DNA of 64,000 nt from Podocnemis expansa (lineage: Eukaryota; Chordata; Testudines; Podocnemididae). How positions within the stretch are numbered: the stretch's first letter is position 1; every line of letters starts with the position of its first letter. A program made the translations under genes and the position numbers. Under the pieces are notes generated by a model, which ran no database searches, had not been told where the DNA came from, and saw nothing but the letters and a program-made list of their open reading frames with translations. The stretch lies in assembly GCA_007922195.1 (NCBI GenBank), contig ML681995.1, forward strand, positions 21,673,722-21,737,721, in the 5' to 3' direction. Below are positions 11,082 through 21,985 of the stretch, in pieces.

Positions 11082-11339
11082 TGTCTTCTTGTTAGCAATT
11101 TCTCTGTCTTCTGTGAGACAATGCTTCAAATGCTGTATACTTTTAGGTCTCTCCACAGCTGTTTATTTGCTCTTCTTGCATGTGAAGGATTTAGCCAACA
11201 ATTTTATTTTCAGCTATTATTAACAACATTGTTCCTATTACAGACATGCCCAAAGAGGCCCACCTGGGTCCAGGGCTCCAATCTAGCTGCTGGCACTTCT
11301 ACAACTAGTTCCTGAAAGGTAGAGTTATAGAAGAACTGA
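11082..11339. other. unassigned sequence
   Basis: An 81-codon frame at 11070-11315 begins inside the preceding transposon and carries no recognisable domain. Treated as chance. Confidence 0.5.
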
Positions 11340-11700
11340 AATTAGAGACAAAAGAACATATCGATTGACTTAATCTGATCCTCCATCTGCCGCTACAGCA
11401 CTGTGCCTCTTATATTTGTTAATGCTGTCAGCAGTCTAAGTTTAAATGCCTCATAGAAGGTGGTCTTGACAACATCCTTTCTGAGACTATACCACTTCCT
11501 AAAATATTTGTCTCTCAGGAAATTTTCCCGACATTGGATCTAACAATTGTTTGGATGTTTTTCCAGTCTTAACTACATACTTTTACTTGCACTTTTTCTC
11601 CCATGAATTTAAATATTTCTTTTCCATTCTTGGTGTTTACATCTTTGGATACATGTTGTGCTGTCTTCATTGTTGTTGCTTGACTAAGTTAAACATATTG
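11340..11700 (-). mobile_element. probable old LINE fragment (CR1/L2-like)
   Basis: The plus strand shows 'gtttaaatgcctcatagaag', 'ggtcttgacaacatcctttc', 'tgtctctcaggaaattttcc' and 'cattggatctaacaattgtt'. The pattern resembles antisense C-terminal LINE sequence, but divergence is high and no terminal signature is seen. Confidence 0.4.
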
Positions 11701-11705
11701 CATTT

Positions 11706-12500
11706 GTAACCCTTCTGCCAGGTCAGGCTGGCAGAACAAGGGCCGGGTTCTATATCTAGGGGTTTCCCAATGATGCAACACCACCAACCTGCTTGAGCCC
11801 CCAGCCAGGTTTCTGGGAACCCTGCACTGTTCCCTGGGCACCCCAAAGAGGTAAGGCTTCCTCACTTGCAAACATTAGACTGAGTGTAGTAAACAGAACT
11901 TTAATAGCAGTAAAATGTAATGAAAAAGGCCAAATAACAGAGGTCAGCACTGATCTAGAAAATCAGTACAGACAAAGTTTCCAACAAACCACACTGCATA
12001 ACAGAACATACAAGATTTAATGCAAAACCATTCAACATGATCCCATGTAGCATAACAGCAAATGCAAACCCATTAGCAAAATTGGCACTGATCTGGAGAA
12101 TCAGTGCTAATGAGGCTCCAGACCCACCCTAGGGTCCATAGGGAGTGTCCTTCATGCCAACTGTCCACTGGCACCAACCCCTGGTCATTTACTCCATCTA
12201 CTAGCACCATCCCTTGTCTCTGGCCGTTGTCTGCCAGTTCCACCCACTGGTCACTCGCACTGCCCAGCTCACCGCTGGCCACTCTTACCATCCACTGGCT
12301 CTGTCCACCAGTCACTCACACCACCCAGCTCCTTGCTCTCATCATCCACTGGTTCCTCCATCTGCTGCTCCTCTTCAGTGATTTCAGCTCAGAGATAGTT
12401 TGCCTTTCTCTAGTGATTTCCATTCTTAATCTCAAGTAGCTGCAAACAACTGCTTCTCTTTAAATAACAAAGGTCCCAGAAGAAGCCTACCCAGATCTAT
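11706..12500 (-). repeat. possible LTR-like segment with imperfect tandem repeats
   Basis: Starts TGTAACCCTTCTGCC on the plus strand. A minus-strand ATTAAA lies near 11905-11910, about where an LTR polyadenylation signal would sit. 'actgatctagaaaatcagt' (about 11950) recurs as 'actgatctggagaatcagt' (about 12088). Positions 12160-12350 repeat variants of 'ccacccactggtcactc' at about 60-65 bp. I could not find the other end or a target duplication, so the LTR reading is weak. Confidence 0.3.
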
Positions 12501-12844
12501 AATTAGACAGTGGGGCAAAATTGCCTCAAGCACTGCTCCAGAAGGAGCTATGCAAACCCACCACCCCTGTCTTCAACTTTTTTAAGGCTGAAACATGTGG
12601 TAGCCTCTCTTACAAGTCTCTTTTTAACTAAGGGTAGTTTTTACACTTTACCTAACCCAGACAGATTTGAAACTAACAGAGTAGCAATTCACCAAGGACA
12701 GTATTTTATATTTCCCTTCAGTAGAATTACAGACTTTGACAGATTTGTGATCAGATTAACCCCAAATACCATTACCCACTATGTCCTCCACCCAGTATGC
12801 CAATATAGGACCCATTCAGATTAGAACACCCCCCCCCCGAAGCT
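12501..12844. other. unassigned sequence
   Basis: Contains a 104-codon plus frame (12510-12824) with no recognisable domain and a run of ten C at about 12829-12838. Nothing supports a gene. Confidence 0.5.
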
Positions 12845-12985
12845 GTTAGGCACAGCTTCTAAGCCCACCTAACACATTCTTCTAACCTTTCCTTATAAGT
12901 CAGTTCCTCAGATCACCTGAGCATATTAGCTGCCCTTCTGTAAACTTTCACTCTTTCTGGTAATCTCAATAGTCCATGAAAATTG
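12845..12985 (-). mobile_element. old CR1 LINE fragment
   Basis: 'aacctttccttataagtcag', 'agcatattagctgcccttct' and 'gtaaactttcactctttctg' on the plus strand match the order of antisense CR1 sequence. Compare the better preserved stretch at about 25,050-25,130. Short and degenerate. Confidence 0.55.
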
Positions 12986-13239
12986 TAGGCACATTGTTTC
13001 ATTACTTAGCTGAACTAACTAAGGAAGGACAGAGGAGGTTTTGTACAGCAGAGCCTTTAATAAATGTGCACAGATTACAGTATGTCTAGAACAAAACTTT
13101 AGGGGCAATATTTTGATACTTAGCTCATATTAAAGCATCCACAAAGTAGTTTGATTTTTAAGAGGTGTTTAGCACTTATGACAATTGAAGTGAATGTAAT
13201 TTGTGTGCACTCAGTACCTGTGAAATCCTGCCCCTAATT

Positions 13240-13550
13240 TTAGGTGGCTAATTGTAGGAAGGGGGGCAGTTTGGGGTTGGGAGGCATTTTCTCCCAGGAC
13301 AGGCTAACAGAAGCCCTGAAGGCTTGGGTTTTTTTCCTCCTTCCCCTGCAGCATGGGTCACTTGCTGGTGGATTCTCTGTACCTTGGAATCTTTAAGCCA
13401 TCATTTGAGAGCTTTAATAACTCATAGGTTAGAGGTTTATTACAGGAGTTGGGGCGGGGGGTGAGGGTCTGTGGCCTGCATTGTGCAGGAGGTCAGATCA
13501 CTAGATGATCATACTGATTCCTCTGAACTTAGAGTCTATGCATCTGTAAG
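13240..13550 (+). mobile_element. CR1 3' end, sense orientation
   Basis: The segment reads 'cattttctcccaggacaggc', 'tcctccttcccctgcagcat', 'gtcacttgctggtggattct', then 'tgtggcctgcattgtgcagg', 'aggtcagatcactagatgat' and a final 'agagtctatg'. A second copy of the same order is at 54885-55240. This is a CR1 3' untranslated type whose terminal repeat is of the TCTATG kind. No coding sequence remains. Confidence 0.65.
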
Positions 13551-14450
13551 TCTGCAAAAGTTAAAATGTGGCTGCATGCAGAGGAGTGAATAACAGCTGC
13601 ACTGAGGTTCTGTCAGTTAACAAGAAATGTAGGAGCAGAAGATTTGAAAATGTTCAGTTGTGGATGGTAGACACTGTAGGGGCACTTTTGTGTGTATGTG
13701 TGTGTGTGAGAGAGAGAGCGAGACAGTTGCCCTCTGAATTGACACAATGGTGATAAACTGGGGACTTTCACAACTATGCATGTTCTCCAGTGGCCTTTTA
13801 TAATTAAATTGTGGCCTGTCTGCAGGTTTCAAGGAGATGAGACCCAGAAGCTGTGGAGCTGTCCTATACCTGAGTAAGGTTCAGACACTTGAGTGAACTA
13901 GGTAACCTCTTGCGTTTCTTATGTGGGGACACGGTGGCTTTTCCCTTACACCACTCACTCCCTGTGTGTGTGTCCTATGGTAAAGGGGAATCTCCCCGTG
14001 GATGTACAGGCAAGTGTACACTTTTATTTCCCTCCAGTGGGACAGCACTGATGTATTCCATCACTTTTCTGACATCTGAGGGCATGGGAGGGGAGGCAAG
14101 AACTGTTGAGGGTGCAACCTTCATTAGGAGTGTGGGGGGGTTACCACCCCCAAAATTTAGGCCCTTGTCCACCAAAGAAGGAACTTGCCTAAAAGCGAAT
14201 CACTTGGTGCATCGACCACTTTGCTCGAGGACCTCAGTGGTACATACCAGCATGTGATAGGTTTGTCTCAGCAGGTATGGGATGTTAGGGTACACAGAAT
14301 ACTGATAAGTCGCTCATGCAAGCTGGCTGTGAAGGTGCTGATGTTCCATGTCTTTGAGTGAAGGATTTCCTTCAAGGTCCTGGTAGGGAACAAGGGACCC
14401 CCTAGCGGGGAAGAGGAGGGGTAGGCATACTATTTATTACCATCTGGGTC
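13551..14450. other. unassigned sequence with short GT/GA repeat
   Basis: A mixed (TG)n-(AG)n tract lies at 13690-13720. Chance frames reach about 122 codons (13889-14257) without a recognisable domain. Confidence 0.5.
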
Positions 14451-15284
14451 ATGGTTAATTCCCCTCTTGGAGGGCCAATGTACAAATGCAGGCTGGCTTG
14501 GAGGTGGTAAATGCTCAATATGTTGTAGCATTGCTAATAAGAGTGAAGGGTCATCCCAGCACAGGCCTACAGAGGGGTCAAGAAGCCCTGAGAGTTCTGT
14601 AAGATGATGGAGAGGGGAAAGGGAGAGAGAAAGAGAGACCCTGTGGGAGGACATCCCAATGAGGGCCCAATGTGACTAATGTTAGTACCCTGTGTTCCCT
14701 GTTTCCAGCCGTTAGATTTGTATGCGGCAGGGTAGGGAGGCATTAAACTATTCCCCTTCACCTTCACGGGTGGCAGGAGGATTCTCTCCACACCTGCACA
14801 ACATATAGGTATCTCCCGGGGCAGGCCACCTTAGGAGTATGGCGACAGTCAACTCAATCAAGCTGCAAAAGTGGCTAGAAGGGGTTAAGGGTTTTTTCTT
14901 GCCCCTACTTTTGCATGTCTCAGGAGGTCCAGGTGATGGGGCCCATGGGACTCCAACTGTAGGGCTGGGAGATGTTCGAAGTCTACTCCCTTGCCCAGCA
15001 ATGTGGGTTATCGAAACCCAGCCCCGGTGAAACAGGATTGCAGCGAGTAAAGCAGATGCTAAGTCCTGCATGGAGAAAATACATTTAGGCAGGTAAAAAT
15101 TGAGTGAGTGCAGTACTCCCAGGTGCGTCCATGCTAACTCAGGCTTTAGCATGAATGGAGTGGAGCTTGGTTGGGGGGCACTGTGGGGAAGCTACCCTCA
15201 GTCCCTAGGAGTGTAATTCAGCTCTAGAGTGGTTGAGCTGGATGCCAAAGGAAGAAGTCTGAGTGCACTCAGATATCCTGGGCT
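14451..15284. other. unassigned flank of the DIRS gag region
   Basis: Moderately GC-rich DNA downstream (minus sense) of the gag remnant. If the DIRS element were complete, its reverse transcriptase, RNase H and tyrosine recombinase would lie here. I see none of their motifs. The 134-codon minus frame at 14748-15152 has no recognised domain. Confidence 0.4.
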
Positions 15285-16390
15285 TTAGCATGAACAACAC
15301 GGGAGGAGAGCCCTGGGTGTATTGAGTTGAGGGTTGTATAAGACCCCGGGAGCGAACAGGGGGCGTTTTTGAATCGGATGCTGGGAATCAGGCCTGCAGG
15401 CTGGCGAGTGGCAGCAGCTGAGAGAAAGCAAATGAGGTGTGGCCCTGATGCATGGAGGAATAGTGTGGTGTACCCCCACTGCCTTCTGTGTCAGGTCACT
15501 CCTCACTCCAGCCTGGGGAAAAGAGTTCTCAGACCCCAGGTATAGCACTCCTCCCCTTCTAACTGCAGATGGTGTCCCATGCAGGGCATCTGCCACTGAT
15601 TTCTGAGGGGTTGCTGGGATATAGGAGAGTGAATGGAGCCTGAGGGGGGTTAGCATGTTGATACAGGCCTCTTTGGTGTGGGGGCCCCAGCACTCTAATG
15701 GGAAGCCCCAGATTACAGAGGAGATCTTGGGGCCCTGGAGGGGTGATCTTGCCTCTCACTCGGCAGGGCAGACCCTGTTTGGTGCCTCTTCCGCCAGTGT
15801 TCACGCTGCTGGTGAGGGCTAGGGGAGTGGCTGGGCACCTGTGGGAGCATGCCCAGTGATCTGAGGGCTAATCTGGGGTCCCTAAAGCTGCAGAGCAGGT
15901 GGCCTGTTGCCTCCGCAAACCAAGACCATCCCTCAAAAGGGAGGTCTTGGATAGCTTGCTGCATGTCCTGAGGCAGGCCTGTCTCCTGCAGCCATGTGTG
16001 TCTCATGATGATGGCCGATGCTATACCATGGCTCTCCGTGTCTGAGGCATCCCATGCTGCCAAGAGAGTGTCCTGTGATGCTAGGGTGCCTTCCTCTATA
16101 AGAGAGTCATAGTCCTTCCTGTGTTCTTGGTGGAGGAGATCCTGGAACCTTCTCATACTCCCAGATGTCTAGCATACATCATTCCACCAGTGCTTGGCGG
16201 TTTGCGATGCAGAGCTGGAAGGTGGAAGTTGAGTACACCTTCCATTCCATGAGGTCCAGCCAGCTCGCCTTTCTGGATCTCAGCAAGGGATCTGGGGAAG
16301 GTTGGATCTCATGTCCTAAGGCAGGTTCCATCACCCAGGAGCTGGGTACTGGGTTGTCAACTAAGAAGGGGAACCCCTCCAGTGGGACTT
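15285..16390 (-). pseudogene. DIRS-like gag, C-terminal part (LAP2-alpha-like domain), decayed
   Basis: The best preserved frame, 16156-15713, contains 'MRRFQDLLHQEHRKDYDSLI', 'LLAAWDASDTESHGIASAII', 'MRHTWLQETGLPQDMQQAIQ' and 'DLPFEGWSWFAEATGHLL'. This is the helical domain shared by DIRS gag proteins and LAP2-alpha C-termini. Upstream, 16390-16160 keeps 'FQLCIANRQALVE' followed by a stop and a frameshift. Downstream, overlapping frames 15804-15559 and 15656-15285 hold a proline-rich tail. In living relatives this structural protein packages element RNA; here at least one stop and several frameshifts make it non-functional. It shares an element with the frames at 19,489-20,311. Confidence 0.7.
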
Positions 16391-16482
16391 AGAATCATAG
16401 AATCATAGAATCATAGGGTTGGAAGGGACCCCACAAGGTCATCTAGTCCAACCCCCTGCCAAAAAAAGCAGGACCACTCCCA
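16391..16482 (-). other. CR1 3' untranslated region with terminal octamers
   Basis: The short conserved CR1 3' tail in which the protein is thought to recognise its template. It ends with tandem ATTCTATG-type octamers in sense orientation instead of poly(A). The same signature closes the copies at 4047 and 26034, and a degenerate form is at 38647. Confidence 0.9.
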
Positions 16483-19191
16483 TTAGATCATCCCAGTCAG
16501 TGTTTTGTCCAGCTGGGACTTGAACACCTCCAGAGATGGAGATTCCACCACCTCCCTAGGCAGCTTATTCCACTGCTTCACCACTCGCCTAGTAAGGAAG
16601 TTTTTCCTAATATCCAGCCTGGACCGCCCCAGCTGTAACTTGAAACCATTGCTTCTCGTTCTGCCCTCTGTTACTACCGAGAGCAGTCGAGCTCCCTCCT
16701 CCTTGGAGCAACCCTTCAAGTAGTTGAAGGTTGCTATCAAATCCCCCCTCAGTCTTCTCTTCTGCAGGCTAAATAAGCCTAGTTCCTTCAGTCTTTCTTC
16801 ATAGGGCTTGTGCTCCAGCCCTTTGATCATTTTGGTTGCCCTCCTCTGGACTCTCTCTAATTTGTCCATGTCCTTTTTGTAGTGGGGAGCCCAAAACTGG
16901 ACACAGTATTCCAGATGTGGCCTCACTAGTGCAGAATAGAGGGGAATGATCACATCCCTCGATCTGCTGGTAACACTTCTTCTGATGCAGCCCAGTATGC
17001 CATTGGCCTTTTTGGCAGCAAGAGCACACTGCTGACTCATGTCCAGCTTCCCATCCACCATGACTCCCAGGTCCTTTTCTCCAGTGCTGCTATTTAGCTG
17101 ATCACTCCCCAGCCTGTAGCAGTACATGGGGTTTTTTCGTCCCAAGTGCAGGATTTTACACTTATCCTTGTTGAACCTCATGAGATTCCTCTTGGCCCAC
17201 TGCTCCAGTTTGTCTAGGTCTCCCTGAATCCTGTCTCTGCCCTCTAGGGTGTCTACCGTTCCCCCCAGTTTGGTATCATCTGCAAACTTACTAAGTGTGC
17301 AATCTATCCCATCATCCAGATCATTAATGAAAACATTGAACAGAACTGGCCCCAGGACCGACCCCTGGGGTACACCACTCGTTACTGCCTGCCAACTTGA
17401 CATGGAGCCATTGATTCCTACACGCTGAAACCGTTGTTCTAGCCAGTTTTCTATCCACCTTACAGTCCACGCATCTAACCCATACTTCCTTAATTTGCCA
17501 ATGAGAATGCTGTGGGAAACCGTATCAAAAGCCTTGCTAAAGTCAAGGTATATCACATCAACGGCTCTTCCCGCATCCACAAATCCAGTCATCTCATCAT
17601 AGAAGGCGATGAGGTTGGTCAGGCATGATTTACCCTTGGTAAATCCATGCTGACTATTCCTGATTACTCTATTTTCCTCCAAGTGTTTCAGGATGGATTC
17701 TTTGAGAAGCTGCTCCATGATTTTTCCAGGGATTGAGGTGAGGCTGACAGGTCTGTAATTCCCTGGATCGTCCTTTTTGCCTTTCTTGAAGATAGGTACT
17801 ATATTTGCTTTTTTCCAGTCCTCTGGCACCTCCCCCGTTCGCCACGAGTTTTCAAAGATAATGGCCAACGGTACTGCTATCTCATCAGCCAGCTCCCTCA
17901 GCACCCTTGGATGCAGTTCATCCGGCCCCATGGACTTGTGCACATCTAGTTTCTTTAAGCAGTCCCTAACCTGACCTACTGTCACCAAGGGCCTCTCTTC
18001 TTCTCCCCAGTCCCCTGTACCTAGTGTAGTGGGCTGGGAGCTGACCTTGCTTGTGAAAACTGAAGTAAAAAAAGCATTGAGCACTTCAGCTTTTTCCTCA
18101 TCCTCTGTCACGAGGATGCCTGCCCCATTCAGTAAGGGACCTACACCATCCCTGATCCTCTTCTTGTTATTGATATACTTGTAGAACCCCTTCCTATTAT
18201 CCTTCACATCCCTTGCTAGTCGCAACTCCATTTGTCCTTTGGCCTTTCTGATTTTATCCCTGCAGTCCCGAGCAATGTCTTTATATGCCTCCTTAGTCAT
18301 CTGTCCTAGCTTCCACTTCCTGTGAGCGTCCTTTTTATGCTTCAGCTCAGTGCAGAGCTCTCTGTTAAGCCACAGTGGGTGCCTTCCACATTTGCTGTGC
18401 TTTCTCCTTATCGGAATTGTATCTTGCTGTGCCCTTAGCAGGGTTTCTTTAAAATGCACCCAACTCTCTTGGACACCTTTCCCCTTCAGATCAGCCTCCC
18501 AAGGGATCCTGCCCATCAGTTCCCTGAGGGAGACAAAATCTGCTTTTCTGAAGTCCAGGGTCTGTGTTTTGCTTCTTTCCTTCTTTCCTTTAATCATCAA
18601 CTTGAACTCAATCATTTCATGGTCACTGCTACCCAGGCTGCCATTGACCTCTACTTCCCTGATAAATTCTTCTCTATTTGTGAGCAGCAGATCGAGAGGC
18701 GCAAGGCCCCTCGTTGGTTGCTCCAGCATTTGTACCAGGAAGTTGTCCTCAACACTCTCCAGAAACTTCCTGGATTGCCTGTGCACTGCTGTATTGGCCT
18801 TCCAGCAGATGTCAGGGTAATTGAAGTCCCCCATGAGAACCAGGGCCTGTGCTCTAGAAACTTCTGTTAGTTGTACACAGAATGCCTCATCCACTTCCTC
18901 CTTCTGATCTGGTGGTCTGTAGCAGACACCTACCACAACATCCCCCTTGTTGCTCTCCCCTCTAAACTTAACCCACAGACTTTCAACTGGCTTGTTTCCA
19001 CTTTCATAATGGACTTGATATTTATGACCCACTATATCCAAGACTGGAGGAATCGAAGCAGGAGTCTGCCAGCATACCCTGGCGAGTTCATGCACACTAG
19101 GGTGCAACAGGACTGCGACCACACTTGGGGGAGACATTAGCCCTGGATCAATTAGGGGGTTCTTGATCCCCACTGATGGGTTCAACTCCAA
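16483..19191 (-). CDS. CR1 ORF2-type protein: partial AP endonuclease plus reverse transcriptase
   Basis: A 902-residue uninterrupted frame. CR1 ORF2 nicks target DNA with an apurinic-type endonuclease and copies the element RNA from the nick by target-primed reverse transcription in the nucleus. Residues 118-130 hold the endonuclease motif around '[12 protein letters not shown]' and 188-192 hold 'SSDHE' with the catalytic Asp-His. The N-terminal endonuclease motifs are missing, so it cannot be fully active. The reverse transcriptase core spans about 440-690: 'PGNYRPVSL' (476-484), 'YLDFSKAFD' (548-556), '[11 protein letters not shown]' (605-615), and the catalytic box 'FADD' (636-639). The C-terminal 'KKANGILGC' to 'SLEVFK' region matches the truncated copies at 3.4 and 25.2 kb. 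No stop or frameshift suggests recent insertion. The start Met is only the first in frame; residues 1 to about 66 may not be CR1. Confidence 0.92.
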   Translation of the reverse strand: MELNPSVGIKNPLIDPGLMSPPSVVAVLLHPSVHELARVCWQTPASIPPVLDIVGHKYQVHYESGNKPVESLWVKFRGESNKGDVVVGVCYRPPDQKEEVDEAFCVQLTEVSRAQALVLMGDFNYPDICWKANTAVHRQSRKFLESVEDNFLVQMLEQPTRGLAPLDLLLTNREEFIREVEVNGSLGSSDHEMIEFKLMIKGKKERSKTQTLDFRKADFVSLRELMGRIPWEADLKGKGVQESWVHFKETLLRAQQDTIPIRRKHSKCGRHPLWLNRELCTELKHKKDAHRKWKLGQMTKEAYKDIARDCRDKIRKAKGQMELRLARDVKDNRKGFYKYINNKKRIRDGVGPLLNGAGILVTEDEEKAEVLNAFFTSVFTSKVSSQPTTLGTGDWGEEERPLVTVGQVRDCLKKLDVHKSMGPDELHPRVLRELADEIAVPLAIIFENSWRTGEVPEDWKKANIVPIFKKGKKDDPGNYRPVSLTSIPGKIMEQLLKESILKHLEENRVIRNSQHGFTKGKSCLTNLIAFYDEMTGFVDAGRAVDVIYLDFSKAFDTVSHSILIGKLRKYGLDAWTVRWIENWLEQRFQRVGINGSMSSWQAVTSGVPQGSVLGPVLFNVFINDLDDGIDCTLSKFADDTKLGGTVDTLEGRDRIQGDLDKLEQWAKRNLMRFNKDKCKILHLGRKNPMYCYRLGSDQLNSSTGEKDLGVMVDGKLDMSQQCALAAKKANGILGCIRRSVTSRSRDVIIPLYSALVRPHLEYCVQFWAPHYKKDMDKLERVQRRATKMIKGLEHKPYEERLKELGLFSLQKRRLRGDLIATFNYLKGCSKEEGARLLSVVTEGRTRSNGFKLQLGRSRLDIRKNFLTRRVVKQWNKLPREVVESPSLEVFKSQLDKTLTGMI

Positions 19192-19488
19192 GTCTGCATG
19201 GGCAGTAGTGTCCTCCTTATAGGACCACAGTCTGAGATTTAAAACCCCGTCGGGGTGGAGTGGTCCTGGGCCCTTCAGTACAGCAGAAAATTTTCAGTGA
19301 GGAAGCTTCCTGTGGCAGAGACCAGTCATGAGGTTGGTCGTGGAAGGGGCCCAGTGCTGGCAATATCTCATGGGCCTGTCTGCCCCTGTGTGAGGGAGTT
19401 ACCTCCTCAGTTTTTGGGGATCATGATGTTTCCTGGTGCCAAGGGGCTGGGCTTGCCCCGGCATCAGCACTAGAAAGGGCCAGGGCAG
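19192..19488 (-). other. probable gag linker between N-terminal part and CR1
   Basis: In minus sense this continues the proline/serine-rich gag linker with stops in all frames. The first codons of the adjacent 902-codon frame may also come from here. Confidence 0.4.
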
Positions 19489-20311
19489 TCAGTGCAAGCG
19501 ATGAAGTGGTGCTACGGTGCCAGGGAGAAGGAGAGAGGTTCTGCGGTGCTTGGCTGTAGGGCCTGGACCAGTACCAGAGGACTCTTTAGAGGAGGGAGGG
19601 ACTCCCTCTGACTGTGGTACCGGGAAACTCGGCACTGTTATGGGGGACAGAGATCGGTGCTGCATTGGAGTGGTCCATGTCCCCAAGAGGAAAGCTGGTT
19701 TCTTCTCTGTTTCTGAGGCTTGGGAGGCAGAGGTGTAGGGCAAAAGCAAGAGGGCTTTTGCCACCTCAAAAGCCTGTGGGTTGGAGGGGACCTTCATGAC
19801 CTCCTGTTCCTGGTCCCGAGAGTGGCCCAGTTGGGGAGAGCCTGCACTTTGGCACAGAGGTGGAGGCCAAGTGCATTGTCTTGTGCTCCAGAGGGAGGCG
19901 GCACCAAGAGGCCTCTGGTGCCGATCTGGCATACGTGGCCAGCAGCTCCAATGGCGGATCCGATTCTCCAGGGCTAGGCTGCCGTGCTTGCTCTAGGGCC
20001 AACACACAGCGCCACTGATCCCTGTCTTTCAGGATGCTAGGTTTAAATGACTGACTGATGGAGAAATGGGTGGCCTGGTGGGATTCACCCAGGGACCGTA
20101 AGCACTTCTCATGGGGAGGGGAGTCATCCCTTGGGAAGACCTTGCCACAAGAAGCACAGGGTTTGAAGCCTGGCATTGTTGGCAGCTGTTGGGAGCAGTC
20201 TACTGGTTTCGGATTTGTACTCTCAGTAGGAGCAGCGGTTCTCGGTGGAATGGTGTCCACGAATAGCTCTTTGAAGCTGAACAGACGGCTCATACATGGC
20301 AGAATAGACAA
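19489..20311 (-). pseudogene. DIRS-like gag, N-terminal zinc-finger part, frameshifted
   Basis: Frame 20311-19766 carries 'MPGFKPCASCGKVFPRDD' from residue 46 (Met codon near 20,176, the likely ancestral start), then 'HEKCLRSLGESHQATHFSIS' and 'KDRDQWRCVLALEQ'. The family normally has a Cys-x2-Cys finger followed by a CLxCLGESH-x-C-x2-C finger. Here the later cysteines are Ser or Phe, so the second finger is broken. A second frame, 19932-19489, continues the proline/serine-rich linker after a shift. The gag then runs toward 19,192, where the CR1 begins. Function known from relatives: nucleic-acid-binding structural protein. This copy is dead. Confidence 0.65.
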
Positions 20312-20389
20312 CCACTTGCATAATCACAAGGAACGGGCTGTTCCGAAACTGTCACCAAGGGTGGAAAAAGGAACTGGGGAGGATCAGGG

Positions 20390-20600
20390 TCGGGCTCATA
20401 TATATAGCCACGGGAGTGGCTGGAGGGGGTGTTGGCTGCTGACCCTGCTCTGACAGGCTAGGGATAAAAAGTTTCTGACCAATCATGTGCTGCGGTACGT
20501 AGACCCTAATACTGAATGATGCAACCAGCACTCAAAGAAGAGCACACACTGACCAGGGGGTTACCTGTACTGCACAAATGATATAGAACAGCATGTGCCC
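20390..20600 (-). promoter_or_regulatory. DIRS-like element leader and TATA box
   Basis: A minus-strand GCTATATATATGAGCC (plus-strand TATATATA at 20398-20406) lies about 90 bp upstream of the first gag-frame Met. Upstream of it are 'tcaaagaagagcacacactg' and 'ggggttacctgtactgcac' (plus strand), which I recognise as terminal sequence typical of this turtle element class. Promoter function is inferred from position. Confidence 0.45.
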
Positions 20601-20669
20601 TACACCCCTGTCTGCACATGTGGCATTTCTGGAAATGTGCAGGTGATGGGAGATGGTGGGCTATGATAA

Positions 20670-20745
20670 TGAGAAGATCTTGCTTTTATAAAGGGCTTTT
20701 CATCCATGGATCTCCAGGCACTTTACAAAGTAAGGAGAATTGACA
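20670..20745 (+). repeat. MIR-like SINE fragment
   Basis: 'aagggcttttcatccatgga' and 'tctccaggcactttacaaag' match the left part of the MIR-like copy at 9305-9510 in the same orientation. Confidence 0.5.
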
Positions 20746-20990
20746 CCCACGAACAAAGCCTAAAGGGCATCACTAGGTGCCAGCAGATCAGCAGTTTGCT
20801 TTCATGAATGATGAGATCTCAGTCACATTGCTTTTGCCTGTGGAACACACACTGCCAGCAAAGTAGGAGATGCCGCTGAGGCCCAGAGTTCAGTTCAAGA
20901 TGTGGGGCAAATCAGAAAGAAAACTAGAGGGAGGCATCTTGGTTGGTACTGATGAAAAGGGGAGGCACTCTGAGATGCCCATGTGTTAGC

Positions 20991-21249
20991 CCTAGTCTAC
21001 ATTGCAGGGTTTTTCAGCGGCAGTTGACTGGTAGATACACAAGGAATATAAAATGCCTTGTGTGTCTGCTGACGACTTTCTAAGCTGCCAGGACATACTG
21101 CTGAAAGCCGACTGCAAGTGGCTTGCTGTTGGCTTTTAGCTGCGTCTGTTAGGGGGCAGGGCTTCCAGCACCATACATACGCGCACCAGTCATGCCCAGA
21201 ATGGTGGGCTGATGGCGGTGATTTCACCACCGTCAGTGAAAACATACCC
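20991..21249. mobile_element. Harbinger-like short element (copy 5)
   Basis: The left end GCCCTAGTCTACATTG and the right end GAAAACATACCC are diverged inverted repeats, flanked by TTA (20988-20990) and TCA (21250-21252). The interior has 'ggcagttgactggtagatac' and 'ggaatataaaatgccttgtg', which resemble the interior of the copies at 49.8-51.0 kb. This is the more GC-rich subfamily, without the TTAGTTCGAACTAA palindromes. Confidence 0.55.
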
Positions 21250-21252
21250 TCA

Positions 21253-21985
21253 AGACAGACCAAGCACCCAGAACATGGAATGGTACAAAGTGGATTTATT
21301 GGGGGCTGTGGTGTTTTGGACTACCTAGGGTCATTGGGGTCGTCAGTGATAAATGGGAGGGTTGTTTAGGTGCTAGGGAAAACTGTCTGTCTGGTTCCCT
21401 CTTTCAGTTCTTTCCATAAAGATTCCCTACACAGCTATGAATATGCTGCCTCTCCTTATTGGATTATAATTCCCCCTAAAACTCCACAGGGGCCAATGAC
21501 TTAATATGATTATCAGAATACGTCTATGAGAAAGCAAGATTGGTCCTTGCCTACCTGCCTCAGGTACCTGGATGCGCATCACAGGACAGTGCAGAAAGCA
21601 GTCTCCCCAGGGGCACTATTCCCTTCCCCATTCAGATGGGTAGGGAATAGATACTATCTTGGCTCTGACCTCCAAGAACCAACCAGCAAACTGAGCTGTG
21701 ATGAGGGAAAAAGTAATCTGATAGTGGTCTATGCTGTGAGCAAGGTGGGGGAACCAGAGCTTTAATTGTGACTGAGTTAAATTATTTTTCTCTTCTGCCT
21801 TGAGAGTCATGCAGATATGTGCTGCTCCTTACACAAGGAAGGTTTGTTAGATTACAGTCTGGCCTGCAGTCTGTCAGTAACCCTTTATACAAACAAGAAG
21901 TCTTGTGGAAATTTTGAAGATTATCAGACTTATTTGTTGGATAAGGTTCCATGGACAAAATCCAACTTTCGTAGAAAGCAGTGTG
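21253..21985. other. unassigned sequence
   Basis: No gene or element recognised. Short frames at 21526-21765 (plus) and 21782-22006 (minus) have no domain. Confidence 0.5.

Larger units (their letters stand above)
16391..19191 (-). mobile_element. CR1 LINE, 5'-truncated, youngest copy in the window
   Basis: The 3' end at 16391 has three (AGAATCAT)-type octamers followed by 'agggttggaagggacc', the CR1 terminal signature read in complement. The single open frame stops with TAA at 16483-16485, leaving a 92-bp 3' untranslated region. The 5' limit is uncertain: clear CR1 similarity begins near codon 67 of the open frame, and the first codons may be read-through of the surrounding DIRS gag. It sits inside a DIRS-like gag, which it splits. 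Confidence 0.93.
15285..20600 (-). mobile_element. DIRS-like retrotransposon remnant, gag region only, split by CR1
   Basis: A minus-strand element read from about 20,600 down to about 15,285: a leader with TATA box, a gag N-terminal part (20,311-19,489), a 2.8-kb CR1 insertion (19,191-16,391), and the rest of gag (16,390-15,285). The gag carries the domain found in vertebrate LAP2-alpha, which published work derives from a DIRS1-like retrotransposon. No reverse transcriptase or tyrosine recombinase is visible in the window, so the copy is gag-only or decayed. Its lower boundary is uncertain. Confidence 0.65.

Noticed and set aside
11706..12500. Complete solo LTR
   Set aside because: Only one plausible end and an ATTAAA are visible. 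No matching end or target duplication, so kept only as a low-confidence repeat.
14748..15152. 134-codon minus frame as the DIRS reverse transcriptase
   Set aside because: None of the reverse transcriptase motifs is present. It probably has no function.
17777..19140. Plus-strand frames of up to 156 codons across the CR1
   Set aside because: They are antisense shadows of the 902-codon CR1 frame.
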